36,000 bases of DNA from Mesostigma viride. Lineage: Eukaryota; Streptophyta; Mesostigmatophyceae; Mesostigmatales; Mesostigmataceae. Below the pieces are notes generated by a model. That model ran no database searches. It was not told the origin of the DNA and saw only the letters and a list, made by a program, of their open reading frames with translations. Location of the stretch: contig RPFO01001338.1 of NCBI GenBank assembly GCA_009746045.1, positions 1 to 36,000 of the forward strand, given 5' to 3'. The translations under genes were made by a program, and so were the position numbers. Positions 26,671 through 36,000 of this stretch are shown here, one piece after another; the stretch's first letter is position 1; each line of letters opens with the position of its first letter.

Positions 26671-27178
26671 TGATTTACCCACAACAGTGAACTTTGCTGG
26701 CCGACCTAGTGGTCCCAACCCCGTTTGAACATCGCATGCACTCCAGGGCTCTCTCTTGCTTGGACTGCTATGATGCAGAACAAGAAGAGGTGGAAGACGA
26801 TATTGTCCAAGCTCACACGCCAGCCCCTGTGGCCTGTGGGCAAGCCCCCCCCCCCAAGAGGAAGGGGCGCCTTGCTTCGAGTAGAATAGTTAGGGTTTTC
26901 TAGATTAGATTAGCTAAGAGTTAGATTAGTTCGGTTTTGCGGCTTCGCCCACCTCCATCCATCCAGCAAGGGGATATGTGCTACATGATCTCCCAACGGA
27001 GTCATGTTATAATTTTTATTTTATTTTTAGGGGTCTTGTCTAGTAGCATGCTTTCCGTGGTCATTGCAAACACGCGGGCACTTCCCCACGTACGGGAGGG
27101 GGTTCGTTATCCTCGTTCACGTGGATGGTGGGGTGGAGTCATCGTACATGTTGGGGCAGAGGAGGGTGGGGTGGGCGG
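26671..27178 (+). other. LINE debris left of the hAT element
   Basis: A 69-codon frame at 26694-26903 (ending APPPKRKGRLASSRIVRVF) has no family match. At about 27025-27110 GGGTCTTGTCTAGTAGCATG and GGGCACTTCCCCACG match the LINE 3' region at 25553-25620. The last 60 bases are G-rich and form the hAT target. Confidence 0.45.
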
Positions 27179-27203
27179 GGTGCAGTCAGAGTGAGATCGT
27201 ACG

Positions 27204-27292
27204 TTATACGCGTTATACGGTCACGGTGGAGTATAATGTATAATACGGTATGATACGGTATAATACGGTATTATACGTTATCGTACGGACAC
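27204..27292 (+). repeat. Left sub-terminal repeats of the hAT element
   Basis: Motifs TTATACG, GGTATAATACGG and GGTATTATACG are repeated six or more times. Their inverted counterparts lie at 35300-35421. Such sub-terminal repeats are known transposase-binding regions in other hAT elements. That role here is inferred. Confidence 0.75.
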
Positions 27293-27579
27293 ACTCAGAA
27301 TACTCTGATTTTACACATTTTAAGACACCCACCATCAATCCACATGTTTTTAACACTGTTTTGGACATAATCCAAGGTTGCCCTACCCTCGGCTATACTC
27401 TATACGGTGGATATTGTGGACACGATCGATATATTGCATGTAATACTGAGAATGTAAACGTGCGCATGCATAATTGTGTGTATGTGTATATATGTGGCTT
27501 TATATTGGTTATGTTTACTTGGGTGCCTTCACTTTGATGCAAGTAATTATATATGGTAAAAAGGCCACACTAGGAACTC

Positions 27580-27895
27580 GGCTTTGAGAATGGGTGAGAA
27601 ATGGTGAGAAAAAGGGTGAGAAAGGTGAGAAAAAGGGTGAGAAATGGGTGAGAATGGGTGAGAAAGGTGAGAAAAAAGGGTGAGAATGGGGTGAGAATGG
27701 GTGAGAAAACACGTTTCTCACCCGGGTGAGATTGCCCCAAAAAGGTGAAAAAAGGGGAAAAACGTGAGAAAAATCTCAAAAAACAGGACGTGAGATAAGT
27801 GAGAAAAACGGGAGGTGTGAAACGTGAGAAAAGTGAGAAAATCAGGACGTGAGAAAAGTGAGAAAAACAGGACGTGAGAAAAGTGAGAAAACACA
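27580..27895 (+). repeat. Left GGTGAGAA sub-terminal array
   Basis: Some twenty irregular copies of GGTGAGAA, GTGAGAAA and ACGTGAGAAAAGTGAGAAAA occur in about 315 bases. The inverted array is at 31636-31965. Both are purine/pyrimidine strand-biased and give no genuine coding frame. Confidence 0.85.
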
Positions 27896-29142
27896 GCGCT
27901 GAAAAACACACCCATAATGCAATATGCTGGCAGCAGACACATGCATGCAGTGCCAGTAACAACCGCTGTTCAAAACAGCACGAACAATAATGATTTTTTC
28001 ATTAAATGTTTGAATAATTTTAATGTTTACAGCTGCAAGAACCCGTTGATTCAACTATTCAACACTGTTATGGCGTTATGTACATCTTCGGCATTCAAAT
28101 ATGCCTTTTCAACACAGTCTGTTATGGCGTTATGACATCTTCGGCATTCAATGCCTGTTCAACACAGTCTGTTATGGCGTTATGACATCTTTCGCATTCA
28201 ATGCCTATCATCAAATACTATATGGTAGCTAGCTAACAAAGCGGGCCGGTCGACAGGGCGTCACATGCTGACTTGAAAGTGGAACCGCTTGCATTTTACT
28301 CTCGTGGTCCCTGCAAGAAATAAAGCAAACCGACACAATATACGCAAGAGGAAAAGAAATCAGATCCTTGACATAGATGTAAGCGTTCTACAAGGATCTT
28401 GAGCTCAGCACCACCTAAAAATCCATGCAGCAAATGTGTATGGCAAATCATAATTCCATCAACATACAATTCTACACATCCATGCATGCAAGAGGCCGGG
28501 GGAAAAAAAACAGGCCCTTGCAGATAAACATCTATACCTTCAAATGCCAAAATAATGACACCTATAATTCCCCCTAAAATGAAAGCAGTGCAAGAGACAA
28601 AAAAGACATCAGATCCTTGACATAGACATCACCATTCTACAAGGAAGAGCTCACCAGCACCTAACGGTCCATGCAGCAAATGTGTAGAACCCAACACTCA
28701 CTCTTATGGCAAAGCAGCCCCATGTGGCAAGGCAGCACCATACACATGAATCACACCATGCGCCAGATGTCACACGAGCAAGGCACAACGTTGTCGTCGG
28801 ATCAGAAAGCAACAAACGTGAAAACGCTAGCGGCCCAAATCTGAGATTCCGCGGAACACAGAAAATAAGAAAGCTCAGAAGCTACCAGCAAGGGATCGAA
28901 CATATGACCTTTGGCATGATTTCGCGGCTGTGTGAGTCTCCTGATCCGAAGGCATCTCACTTAATTAACGTTTCGAAACAGCCAAACTGCGGAAAATCTC
29001 TTACCGGAGAGAGTTGCCAATATCAAGGAGACAACCAGCGCAGGCCAGAAATCGGGAGAATCCGGACCATGGTAGCTCGAGCCTGCCGTTATCTTGTCCG
29101 CGTTTTCGAGTCGTGCAGGATTATGAATATGAATGGAGATGG
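27896..29142 (+). other. Non-coding interior of the CACTA-like element
   Basis: A threefold repeat with GTTATGGCGTTATG and CATCTTCGGCATTCAA lies at 28063-28206. A tandem duplication of about 250 bp lies at 28360-28690: ATCAGATCCTTGACATAGA and CCATGCAGCAAATGTGTA occur twice. A 148-codon plus frame (28706-29152) has no family resemblance. At 29019-29053 lies the 35-base sequence shared with 16332-16366. Confidence 0.5.
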
Positions 29143-30084
29143 AAATGTGTAGCCTTGTGCATTGAAATTACGGCTGGCTGACGTGAAGAGCGACTACATG
29201 ACCTACACGGTGGGGCCGGAAACGGCTTGCTTGATTGTGTTTCATCGTGGGCAACGAGTCCAACAACTACTTTCTCTGGGCGGCAAACTGCGGCAAATTG
29301 AACGCAAACCTCATCATGAAATCTTGACCGTCGAAATGTAACAATCCGACGACTTATGCAGTATGCCGCGTAATTTTCTGTTGCGGGAGAGCCGTTGGGC
29401 CGGTTCCCGACGCGGGCGACCAGTGGTTTGCGTTAAGTTAACTTAGCTGAAGTTCCCCAAGCCGCATGATGGCTCTCATCGACGGCCTCAGTCTATTGAC
29501 GCGTCGGCCCGATTTTGGCGGCACCCAATTTGACCCCAACGGCACCTACCGACAAAGGGCATACGTACGTTTCACGCGCACCACGACCTTCGAGCTCTGC
29601 TATGGCGGTGGTGCCGTGGGGCCCGCATCAGACTGCGGGCCCTTATCTGCTTTGGCGGTGCTGCCGTTGGGCCCGCATCAGAATTCAGGCCCTTTATGCA
29701 TGCGGGCCATTAATGCATGTTACTTTTTTAGTCTTCTGCATACAAATATGAAGCAATGAGGTCGTGTCCTCTGGATTTTTGCACTGCAAATGGCATTTGC
29801 ACCGTGTGCAGTTCCTGGACGTTTGGAAACATGCATGATGGCATGTGGCTAATGTAATGACTGACTAGCTAGACCGTTTCAGTGGTTTTTCATTTGCGGG
29901 TATTTCCTCGTAAATGGTGGGAAAGCGATCGCAGCAATGGTTCTCACCACTAGACACTCCCGGCCAGTGAAGCTCGAAAAACACGCCCTGATCAAGCAAG
30001 CTGTTTCCGGCCCCACTGTATAGGTCATCTTACAGTCGCTCTTTGCGTAAGCCAGCCATAATTTCAATGAACAAGGCTACACAT
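29143..30084. mobile_element. Small element with ~100-bp inverted ends, nested in the CACTA-like element
   Basis: The left arm (AAATGTGTAGCCTTGT, CATTGAAATTACGGCTGGCT, AAGAGCGACTAC, GTGGGGCCGGAAACGGCTTG) is repeated in inverted form at about 29985-30084, with only scattered mismatches. The interior of about 740 bp has no recognisable gene. A duplicated GGGCCCGCATCAGA block lies at about 29620-29690. It is most simply a non-autonomous DNA element. No clear target duplication is seen. Confidence 0.65.
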
Positions 30085-30521
30085 TTGCATACTCTTTGCT
30101 TGGTTATCGGTGTGCCTTTGTTTGGATGCAGGGGGGATCGCTGTGCTGACACAACGCGGCAAGGGATTTGCTGGTAGAAGATGCCCTTCCCAAGGCTGAT
30201 TACAGCGACCCTGCGAATGGCGACGAGGCCTACTGGTGAGCCTTGTTTTTTGCAAATGCTACTTACGCCGTCTGCTTTGGTTATTTTAATTCAGTCCTAT
30301 TGAAAGGCGCCTTGGGATTAGCCATGCAATCATGTTTTACTGTCACAAAGCCAGCCCTAGTAATTAATATCTAGTTTGTTTGGTTTTACCCATCCGGGTG
30401 CCATGATCTTGCCGCCAGTAAAAGCGTCCTGTGTTGTATCTGTTCTATTTTTTTTAATAACCAATACTTGCAATAATAATACTCTTTGCTGGGTTATCGG
30501 TGTGCGTTTGTTTGAATGCAG
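30085..30521 (+). other. Possible upstream exon and duplicated acceptor region
   Basis: ACTCTTTGCTTGGTTATCGG, GATGCAGGGGGGATCGCTGT and GCTGACACAACG at 30090-30156 recur at 30480-30545 just before and inside the next gene. Between them LLVEDALPKADYSDPANGDE plus AYW (30168-30235) is open and ends at a GTGAGC donor in phase 2. The phase matches the acceptor at 30521, so it may be a preceding exon. A TGA at 30147 blocks the frame farther upstream. Confidence 0.4.
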
Positions 30522-31464
30522 GCGAGATCGCTGTGCTGACACAACGTTCAACGTGCTTGCATGGGCATCATTAAACCTGACGCCGCTTGTGCCGCAAGGC
30601 ATTGTAGCGGCGTGTGGGGGCGTGAAGCGCTACGCGGATTCTTTCCACAAAGTCAGGATACACGGGTTCAACTACCGCACGGAGGCTGCGGACCAATCCC
30701 AGGGAAAGCGGCACAAGAATGCGGGAGTTGCGGTGCATGGCCCGGGCGGTGTAGACTTTGGTTTCATTACACACATTCTGAAGGCCAGGTTAGAGTACCC
30801 ACGAGGGGGCTGGGAATGGCAGCTGTTGTTGAAGGTGGAGCTTTTTGATCGCCTTCATGTCGCTCACCTGCCCCACGAGAGGTTGGTGGTCATCAGCAGC
30901 GCACAGGCCCCCAGGTCGTCGTGCCTTGTGTTGCCAGGTGCAGTGAGCTCAGTTGGGTATGTCGTCGATGAATGCTATGCTCCCGAAATGGTGGTAATCC
31001 CTGCCAAACTGCCATGGAGCATGGCACATCAGGCGCAATCTGCCCTCAGTAACCATGTGTATCACAGCGTGGCAGCAGATTTCCCCACCATGCCGCAGTT
31101 TGAAGTGATTGAGGAGGGTGAGCCGATGCCACCGCCACCGCCTAGTGGCAAGAAGAAAGGCAAGAAGAAGGGGTCCAAGAAGAAGAAGGTGGCAGCGGCA
31201 GACCTAGGTGATGGCGACGTGGTGCGCCGCGCTGGCAAGGCACCTGCTCGAGGGCGCAGCCGCAAGCGTGGTGCTCCCACAGATGCTGGACCTAGCCAGC
31301 CCACCGTTGTAATTGAGGAGGTCCCTATGGCAAAGAGGGCCAGTGGAAGGCAGCGTAAAGCTGTGAACTATTGCGACACTAGTGGGGATGACACTATGTC
31401 ATCAGAAGATGATGTTGATGCAAGCAACCCCTCGTACAGCAGTTCTGAAGAAGATGACTATTGA
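30522..31464 (+). CDS. CACTA-like transposon protein, C-terminal part
   Basis: The exon starts after TTTGAATGCAG and runs to TGA at 31462-31464 (about 313 codons). The same frame stays open back to an ATG at 30376, but the branch to an upstream exon is more likely. The central part, KVRIHGFNYRTEAADQSQGK, HKNAGVAVHG, VDFGFITHIL and LLLKVELFDRL, follows the pattern of the domain found near the C-terminus of plant CACTA (TNP2-type) transposases (DUF4216-like: an N-G-x-x-F-x-T start, N-x-G-V, then Y-G and L-F-K-C-x-W-F-D equivalents). The tail has a PPPPP stretch, lysine clusters KKKGKKKGSKKKK (likely nuclear localisation) and an acidic end. No DDE residues are seen, so the catalytic part is missing from this copy or lies in lost exons. 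No frameshift is visible. The assignment is by pattern only. Confidence 0.6.
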
Positions 31465-31635
31465 TTTAATTTGGGCATGACAGCATTGTTTATGGAATGA
31501 TGTGCTGTTTTATATTGTATGACAACCCTATATTGCACCTTTGTGCACCCTATAATGCATATCAAAGTGGTGTTGAGTTTTTTTTCACGTTAAGGACTTA
31601 ATGAAATAAAGCTCATGATTTTTCTCGTGTTACAC

Positions 31636-31965
31636 TCTTGGTGAGAAATTTCTCACCACGTTGACTTGTGATTTTTCTCGTGTTAGTGATTTTTCTCGTG
31701 TTGGTGAGAAACTTCTCAATTTTCTCAATTTTCTCACTTTTTCTCACTTTTTCTCACCCATTCTCACCTTTTTTCTCACTTTAGGGTTTTTTCTCACCCC
31801 AATCTCACCAAAAAAACCCCCTTTTTCTCACCAAAATCTCACCCTGGTGAGATTTTTTGCCTAGCGTTTGCGGAAAAAAATTGAGATTTTTCTCAATTTT
31901 CTCAAAAAATTCTCAAAAAGGGTGAGAAAATTGAGGGTTTTGAGAAAATTCTCAGAATCTGAGTT
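31636..31965 (+). repeat. Right TTCTCACC sub-terminal array
   Basis: Irregular copies of TTCTCACC, TTTCTCACTT and GATTTTTCTCGTGTT run up to the right inverted end. They are the inverted counterpart of 27580-27895. Confidence 0.85.
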
Positions 31966-31972
31966 CCTAGTG

Positions 31973-32461
31973 CAGCAATAACTAGGGGACCGTGCAGTGG
32001 GCCAGCAAGGGGCCAACATGTTAAACATGGCCAGCACTAACTAGGGGACCATGCAGTGGGCCAGCATAGGGCCAACATATTAAACACATCATCAATTCAA
32101 ATACCACACATGTGGTAGTTGACTATTGCATGCTGCCCTTGCCATGGTGCAACTGTTTTCTGCAGGCTCATAAACAACACCTCACTAGTCACAGACAATC
32201 AGTCTTGATAAATGTGTGCGCTATAGTGTAGAAGCCATGCATCAAAGCATTGCTATTGAGCCTCAAGCGGTGTGCAGATGAGACCTCCCACCATCCACCA
32301 ACTCCCGGTCGCCTGAGGTCAAGCAGCCCTGGCATATTATGGCCAGTGGCCACCCAGCAAATGGATAGCCATGACCAGGAGCTAGCAGGGCTCTACGGCC
32401 TCTACCCCACTCAGTGAGTCGGCATCAATCCTTGAGGTGCGAGGCTGCTCACATTAAAGCT
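31973..32461 (+). repeat. hAT 3' flank with a 60-bp tandem duplication
   Basis: AACTAGGGGACCGTGCAGTG, GGCCAGCAAGGGGCCAACAT and a near-identical second copy lie at 31980-32090. The remaining 370 bases, which would be the 3' untranslated part of the transposase gene, hold no other feature. Confidence 0.6.
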
Positions 32462-32872
32462 TTACTCCCATGGAATAACCGTGTTCTGATCGTCGTAATC
32501 CTTGATGGCGTCAATCGCGCGGAGGTTGTGGTGCACGTAGATGAGGCGGTTGTGGTTTACATGCGTCATGCGGTTTCGCTTGAGCGACTTGATCCAGCCG
32601 GCTTCGCTGTTGACACGCTCGACAGAGCCCGAGGAGACCGGCTGGGCCAGCACCTTGATCGCCACCTCCTGCAGCTCGGGCGTGGAGCCGCCCCAGGTGC
32701 GCCACCACTGGTACGGCACCATGCCCGGCGCCTGTGCCTGCCTCTTGCAGTCGCTCTGTGCAAATGCACCCTGCTGGTCGGTGTATTGCTCGTACTGCTT
32801 GATGGCCAGGTCGAAGGCTGCCTTGTCGCCCAGATGAATCTTGTCAATGCACGCGTGGAGGCCATCTGTCAC
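32462..32872 (-). CDS. hAT transposase exon 3: dimerisation region
   Basis: The acceptor is TCTCCTGCTCAG. The exon reads VTDGLHACIDKIHLGDKAAF and has 136 codons plus TAA. The segment from PELQEVAIKVLAQ to THVNHNRLIYVHHNLRAID is the hAT C-terminal dimerisation region, the most conserved part of the family. No damage is seen in this exon. Confidence 0.92.
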   Translation of the reverse strand: MTDGLHACIDKIHLGDKAAFDLAIKQYEQYTDQQGAFAQSDCKRQAQAPGMVPYQWWRTWGGSTPELQEVAIKVLAQPVSSGSVERVNSEAGWIKSLKRNRMTHVNHNRLIYVHHNLRAIDAIKDYDDQNTVIPWE

Positions 32873-33088
32873 CTGAGCAGGAGAGGGATAGTACGATGGG
32901 GGAAATAGTGGCAGTGCAATTAAGGATTGCAAAGAGGTTAGAGGACGTCTATTCAGGAACTGACAACGAAGGCTTCAGCCCTTCAATACCAATTTCCCAC
33001 ACATTGCTCAAAAGCCAAAATTAGCCATGGACTAATAACAAATAGCGTGCCATGAAGAAAAATAAGAATTACTTAGCCATTTACTCAC

Positions 33089-33519
33089 TTCCTTGATGGT
33101 ATATTGTGCGTGGTCAGGGCCCCAGTACTTGGGATTGAGCGCGTAGCCAGCGGCGTGCATGGATGATGGAATGCATGTAATCCCAGCGCCTGCGCACGAG
33201 GACCTGCAGCTGCTTGGACAGGTCTTTGTGCAGCCCGCGAATGTCTTGCACAGCCAGGATGAGCTCGTACATCATGTAGTACAGCTCGCCTGTTGCTGGC
33301 TTGTCGCTGTCGAAAATCTTGAGCACGAGCTTCATGGGCTTGAAAATGTCAACGAGCATGCGCACGCCGGACCAGAACTGCGGGCTGCCCACAATATCCT
33401 GGACCTGCGTGAACGCGGGCCACCACTTCTGCGCCTCGGCATACTTCACCAACCCTTCGTCCTCGAAGGTGACCATGAGCCGGGTCTTGGCGTCGTGAAC
33501 GCTCTCCGCCGAGTAAAAC
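33089..33519 (-). CDS. hAT transposase exon 2
   Basis: After GCTGCTTCAG the exon completes an arginine and reads FYSAESVHDAKTRLMVTFED. It is open to HSIIHA, where one extra base near 33154 shifts the frame. Removing no bases but switching frame, AGYALNPKYWGPDH and YTIKE follow up to the donor GTGAGTAA at 33088. A L-N-P-x-Y segment at this place is common in hAT proteins, which supports the indel reading. Confidence 0.85.
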
Positions 33520-33711
33520 CTGAAGCAGCAATGCCATGAAAAAAATGATGCCATCGTCACAACTGTGAAAATGGAATTAGTAACACGCCAACAACAGTAT
33601 GATTGTGTCTCAATTAAAGCAATGATAAACTAGCAGAATTAAGCGAAGATGATGAGAAAAAAGAGGGCGTAGCAAATTGTGGATATAACTCATGAAATCA
33701 CAGCGATATAC

Positions 33712-35024
33712 CTGGTGCCAAAGCGGGTGTCGGCGTACTTCTTGAGAGTCTTGGCGCTCTTGTCCAGGCCCATGAAAAAACTGTTGATCTTCTCGTGCCC
33801 CAGCACGAATACCACCACCGGCGGTGTTCACTTGTGTCAGGACGGCCTGTCCACCGCTGGCTCCTTGCCGATGTCCTCGAAACACAGGTCCAGCGAGTGG
33901 GCACAGCACCTGGAGATGATGATGTGCGGGAATGATGCCTCGAGGAGTTTCTTCATGTTCTCCATGGATGTTGTGGTGTCCGTAATCACCTGCACGACGT
34001 TCGCTGCGCCGACGGCCAAGATGTGAGGCTCTGCCCGGTCTGCCATGAATTCAGCAGACTTCACCTGCCCCGTCACGTGGTCGGATCCGATGAAGTATGT
34101 AAAGGTGGGCAGATGGAAGACGTTCATGATGTGAGATTCGCGACCGCAGTCTTTCCAGCCATCCGTGATGAACGTCCCTCCCGTGCCTGTGGCCAGCTGG
34201 GTCTTCTCCTTGACGTCCCTCTCCAAGTCCTTGGCAACGAGGGGTGCGTCCCGGGTCCGCACGGTATAAGAAGAGCTTGGCGCCAGGTACTGCACCCCTC
34301 CTCGGCTGATGGCGGACAGAGCAGCTTTGAAATGCGCGTTATTCACAACGTTGAATGGGATACCGGCCGACATAAACCCCTTGCAAAGCAGCTTGTCGAT
34401 GGCGGGCTTTCCCAGCCCGACAGCCGCGGCCATGGTCTGCTGGCGCAGTGCCGGCTGAGATGACTTGATCTCGACGACGTCAGCAGTTGCACGTCCGGTC
34501 GAACCGGAGCCGGAGGCGGACGACCTGCGTTTGCCAAGTGCAGATGCGGGCCCGGCACCTCGCAGGAAGGTCGGCAGCTGTTCGCCGTTCTCGTCGACGT
34601 CGATGTCCTCTTCATCTCCGATGAGGCCGTTGTCGCTGTCATCATCGGCGCGAGCCATGTGCCTCTCTTCTGCGATGCACTCCTGCTCACGGCGGGCACG
34701 AACCGCCTTCCTCCTGGTGGTTTGCAGCTTCGCCTGGAGCAGGCGTGGCCGCAGCTCGGTGGGCGGCTTCGAGCAGGGACTGACTCCAGCCGAGATGGCA
34801 AACTCCCCTCCAAGAAAATGCGCAGTTGCCCTGCTCGTGCTGCCACGCCAAGCATGGTAACATCGGCTGCAGGTCATATCGTAGTTGTTGGTCAGCTTGT
34901 TGCCCTTGGCAATTCTGTGCTTGGTGATGTACGTCCACACCGTTGTTCTTGACAAGTCGACGTCTTCGCCATCCTCGTCAGACATTGCACGATCCTCGTC
35001 AGACATTGACATTTTTGCTCGCAA
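33712..35024 (-). CDS. hAT transposase exon 1: BED finger and catalytic core
   Basis: The exon is open for 395 codons from the ATG at 35024 to a TGA created by the first indel at 33837. Downstream VLTQVNTA (second frame) and VVVFVLGHEKINSFFMGLDK (original frame restored) continue the family sequence to the donor CAG|GTATAT at 33711. The total of 1313 bases leaves phase 2, as required by the next exon, so the two indels cancel in length. The G-rich and C-rich context of both sites makes assembly error as likely as real mutation. Confidence 0.85.
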
Positions 35025-35421
35025 TTCTCGCGTGCGGCCTGCGGCCGGGTGACAATTCTGCCTTTGCCAACAAAGCTCGCAGTTCTTAAGCCTTGCATTT
35101 CTTCAGATTCCCGCCCAAAAAAGGGGCCGTGAAGTGGGCAGCACGTACCCGACTGAAATTTCAAAATAAGATCGCGTCGAATTGTGAAAGTTCAGACGGG
35201 TCAGTACTTAGTAGAGATACGAAATCTGTGGCTTCAAATCGTTGCCCTGTCGTTCTGGCATCCTAGCCGCGCAAAACGTAAAAAAAACGCGGAAAATACG
35301 GCATTATACGGTATTATACGTCATTATGCGCTAAAACGTATTACGTATGAAAAATTATACGCTAAAAACCAGCGCATAACGTATTATACCGTATTATACC
35401 GTATTATACCGTATTATACGG
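35025..35421 (-). promoter_or_regulatory. 5' region of hAT transposase and right sub-terminal repeats
   Basis: Positions 35285-35421 hold repeated GTATTATACG, CGTATTATACC and CGCATAACG motifs, inverted relative to the left end. Together with the 260 bases up to the start codon they must contain the transposase promoter. No specific TATA or initiator can be singled out. Confidence 0.55.
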
Positions 35422-35446
35422 CGTATGATCTCACACTGGGTGCAGT

Positions 35447-36000
35447 GGTGTAGCTGGGGAACCTCGTTCAGTAGTGTGGGGCGGTATGGTGGTTCAGTAG
35501 TAGGTGGTTCAATTCATGCTATGTTGGTGTGGAGGGTGGCGGAGGTGATACGGAAGGGTGGTAGTCACTTAGGTTGGTTAGGGGGGACTCAAGGTGGATG
35601 GTCAGGTGGGTCACCGTATGGTTTGGGGAGGAGGAGGGCGGTGTTACAGTACGGTGTTGTGGGGGGCCTCAGTGTGGGGGCGAGAGTGCCGGTGGTCCGT
35701 TCACTCACTGCCGGGTTGTTTCCGACGGATGAAACGTCGGAAACTCAGGGGGGCAATCACCGACGCCAGTTACCCGGCCCAGGGGTGGAAACCGACGCCG
35801 AAACCGACGTCCCGGTTGCCAGTGCAGCCATGCCGGATTCAGTTGCAAACTAACTACCCCTTATCGGGGTGGTTTTACCGGATTAGGATACATTTTTTTG
35901 TCTAGGATACATTTGATGCACTGTGCAGTTTTCAGATGTGTTTGTGGGGGTTGATTGCGCCTAGCATGCATTTTATTGAAGCAATGAGTTTCCCAAGATA
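35447..36000 (+). other. Right flank of the hAT, no recognised gene
   Basis: It is G-rich up to about 35700 (GTGGTTCAGTAGTAGGTGGT and similar) with frames of up to 142 codons that match no family. AACCGACGCCGAAACCGACG and related blocks near 35790 form a short repeat. TAGGATACATTT is duplicated at 35885 and 35903. Confidence 0.45.

Larger units (their letters stand above)
27568..31972 (+). mobile_element. CACTA-like element (4405 bp) nested in the hAT
   Basis: The left end is CACTAGGAACTCGGCTTTGAGAA and the right end, read inward, CACTAGGAACTCAGATTCTGAGAA. Twelve bases are identical, then there is partial similarity. Arrays of GGTGAGAA lie inside the left end and, inverted (TTCTCACC), inside the right end, as expected of CACTA sub-terminal repeats. 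The flanks are CCA on the left and CAG on the right, so no perfect 3-bp duplication is seen. A shared CA is possible. One plus-strand gene (30522-31464) lies near the right end. Without it the hAT reads continuously. Confidence 0.7.
32462..35024 (-). pseudogene. hAT transposase with BED finger, three exons, indel-damaged
   Basis: Minus-strand exons are 35024-33712, 33519-33089 and 32872-32462 with GT-AG introns and matching phases. A BED-type finger has C48, C51, H65 and C80. Basic and acidic linkers follow. A DUF659-type core starts at GIPFNVVNNAHFKAALSAIS and holds TFITDGWKD (D284) and QVITDTTTS (D345), the two expected catalytic aspartates, then CCAHSLDLCFEDIGK. Exon 2 has TRLMVTFEDEG and YYMMYELILAV. 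Exon 3 has YQWWRTWG, LQEVAIKVLAQPVSS and ERVNSEAGWIKSLKRNRM, the dimerisation region, and a stop at 32462-32464. Three indels break it: two compensating ones near 33845 and 33815 and one extra base near 33154. The product would otherwise be about 715 residues. Start at 35024 is the first ATG before the finger. Such proteins cut out and reinsert hAT DNA. Confidence 0.9.
27187..35438 (-). mobile_element. hAT transposon, 8252 bp, with nested elements
   Basis: The ends are CAGAGTGAGATCGTACG (left) and CAGTGTGAGATCATACG (right, read inward), 15 of 17 identical. They are flanked by a perfect 8-bp duplication, GGTGCAGT, at 27179-27186 and 35439-35446. Eight-base duplications are diagnostic of hAT. 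Sub-terminal TTATACGGTATTATACG-like repeats lie inside both ends. The transposase gene is on the minus strand at the right. Without the nested CACTA-like element the hAT would be about 3.85 kb, a usual size. It inserted into G-rich, non-coding DNA. Confidence 0.93.

Noticed and set aside
27910-28135. Short plus-strand frames between the GGTGAGAA array and the GTTATGGCG repeat
   Set aside because: They are short, AT-rich and partly formed by the threefold repeat. No family resemblance is seen.
34023-34463. Plus-strand frames of about 130-150 codons over the hAT transposase
   Set aside because: They are antisense to a gene with clear family motifs on the minus strand and reflect its GC-rich codon use.

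Overview
The window is nuclear DNA of a eukaryote, most likely a green alga or another member of the green lineage. The main evidence is one gene cut into many short GC-rich exons by repeat-filled introns. A short interstitial run of CCCTAAA (TTTAGGG-type telomere repeat, about 4238-4256) fits the same lineage. The species assignment is inference. I recognise no tRNA, rRNA, CRISPR array or bacterial-type operon.

Positions 391-13067 (+) hold a DEAD-box RNA helicase gene. I could reconstruct eight exons, and their phases join into one uninterrupted 389-codon reading frame running from the Q motif to motif VI. The N-terminus and the 3' end were not found. Every intron but the third carries a tandem array, and several arrays sit on the splice sites. 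The exon-2 donor is triplicated (1359, 1379, 1399). The exon-3 acceptor lies at the end of an 89-bp repeat. The exon-4 donor sequence recurs in about 23 copies of a 51-bp minisatellite. The exon-6 acceptor is preceded by about 640 bp of pyrimidine-rich repeat without a single AG. Intron 2 also holds a 780-bp pogo/Tigger-like MITE whose empty site is preserved next to it, and intron 3 holds a relic copy of the DEAD-motif exon.

Positions 13068-16550 contain no gene I can name. A 51-bp imperfect palindrome with an E2F-type sequence (13366-13416) may mark a promoter. Positions 15388-27178 are a mosaic of broken non-LTR retrotransposons. They include an RLE-type LINE end (minus, 16933-18516), four copies or fragments of an L1-like ORF1, a shared 3'UTR with TTAA tails, RT C-terminal fragments, SINE-like retroposons with (ACTT)n tails (one with a perfect 13-bp target duplication), and a 579-bp (GGAT)n tract at the end of a LINE remnant.

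Positions 27187-35438 are one hAT transposon of 8252 bp with 17-bp inverted ends and a perfect 8-bp target duplication, GGTGCAGT. Its transposase (minus, 32462-35024) has a BED finger, a DUF659-type core and a C-terminal dimerisation region, but carries three indels. Inside the hAT lies a second element with CACTA-type ends (27568-31972) that encodes a plus-strand protein (30522-31464). Inside that lies a smaller element with long inverted ends (about 29143-30084). The result is three transposons nested one within another.
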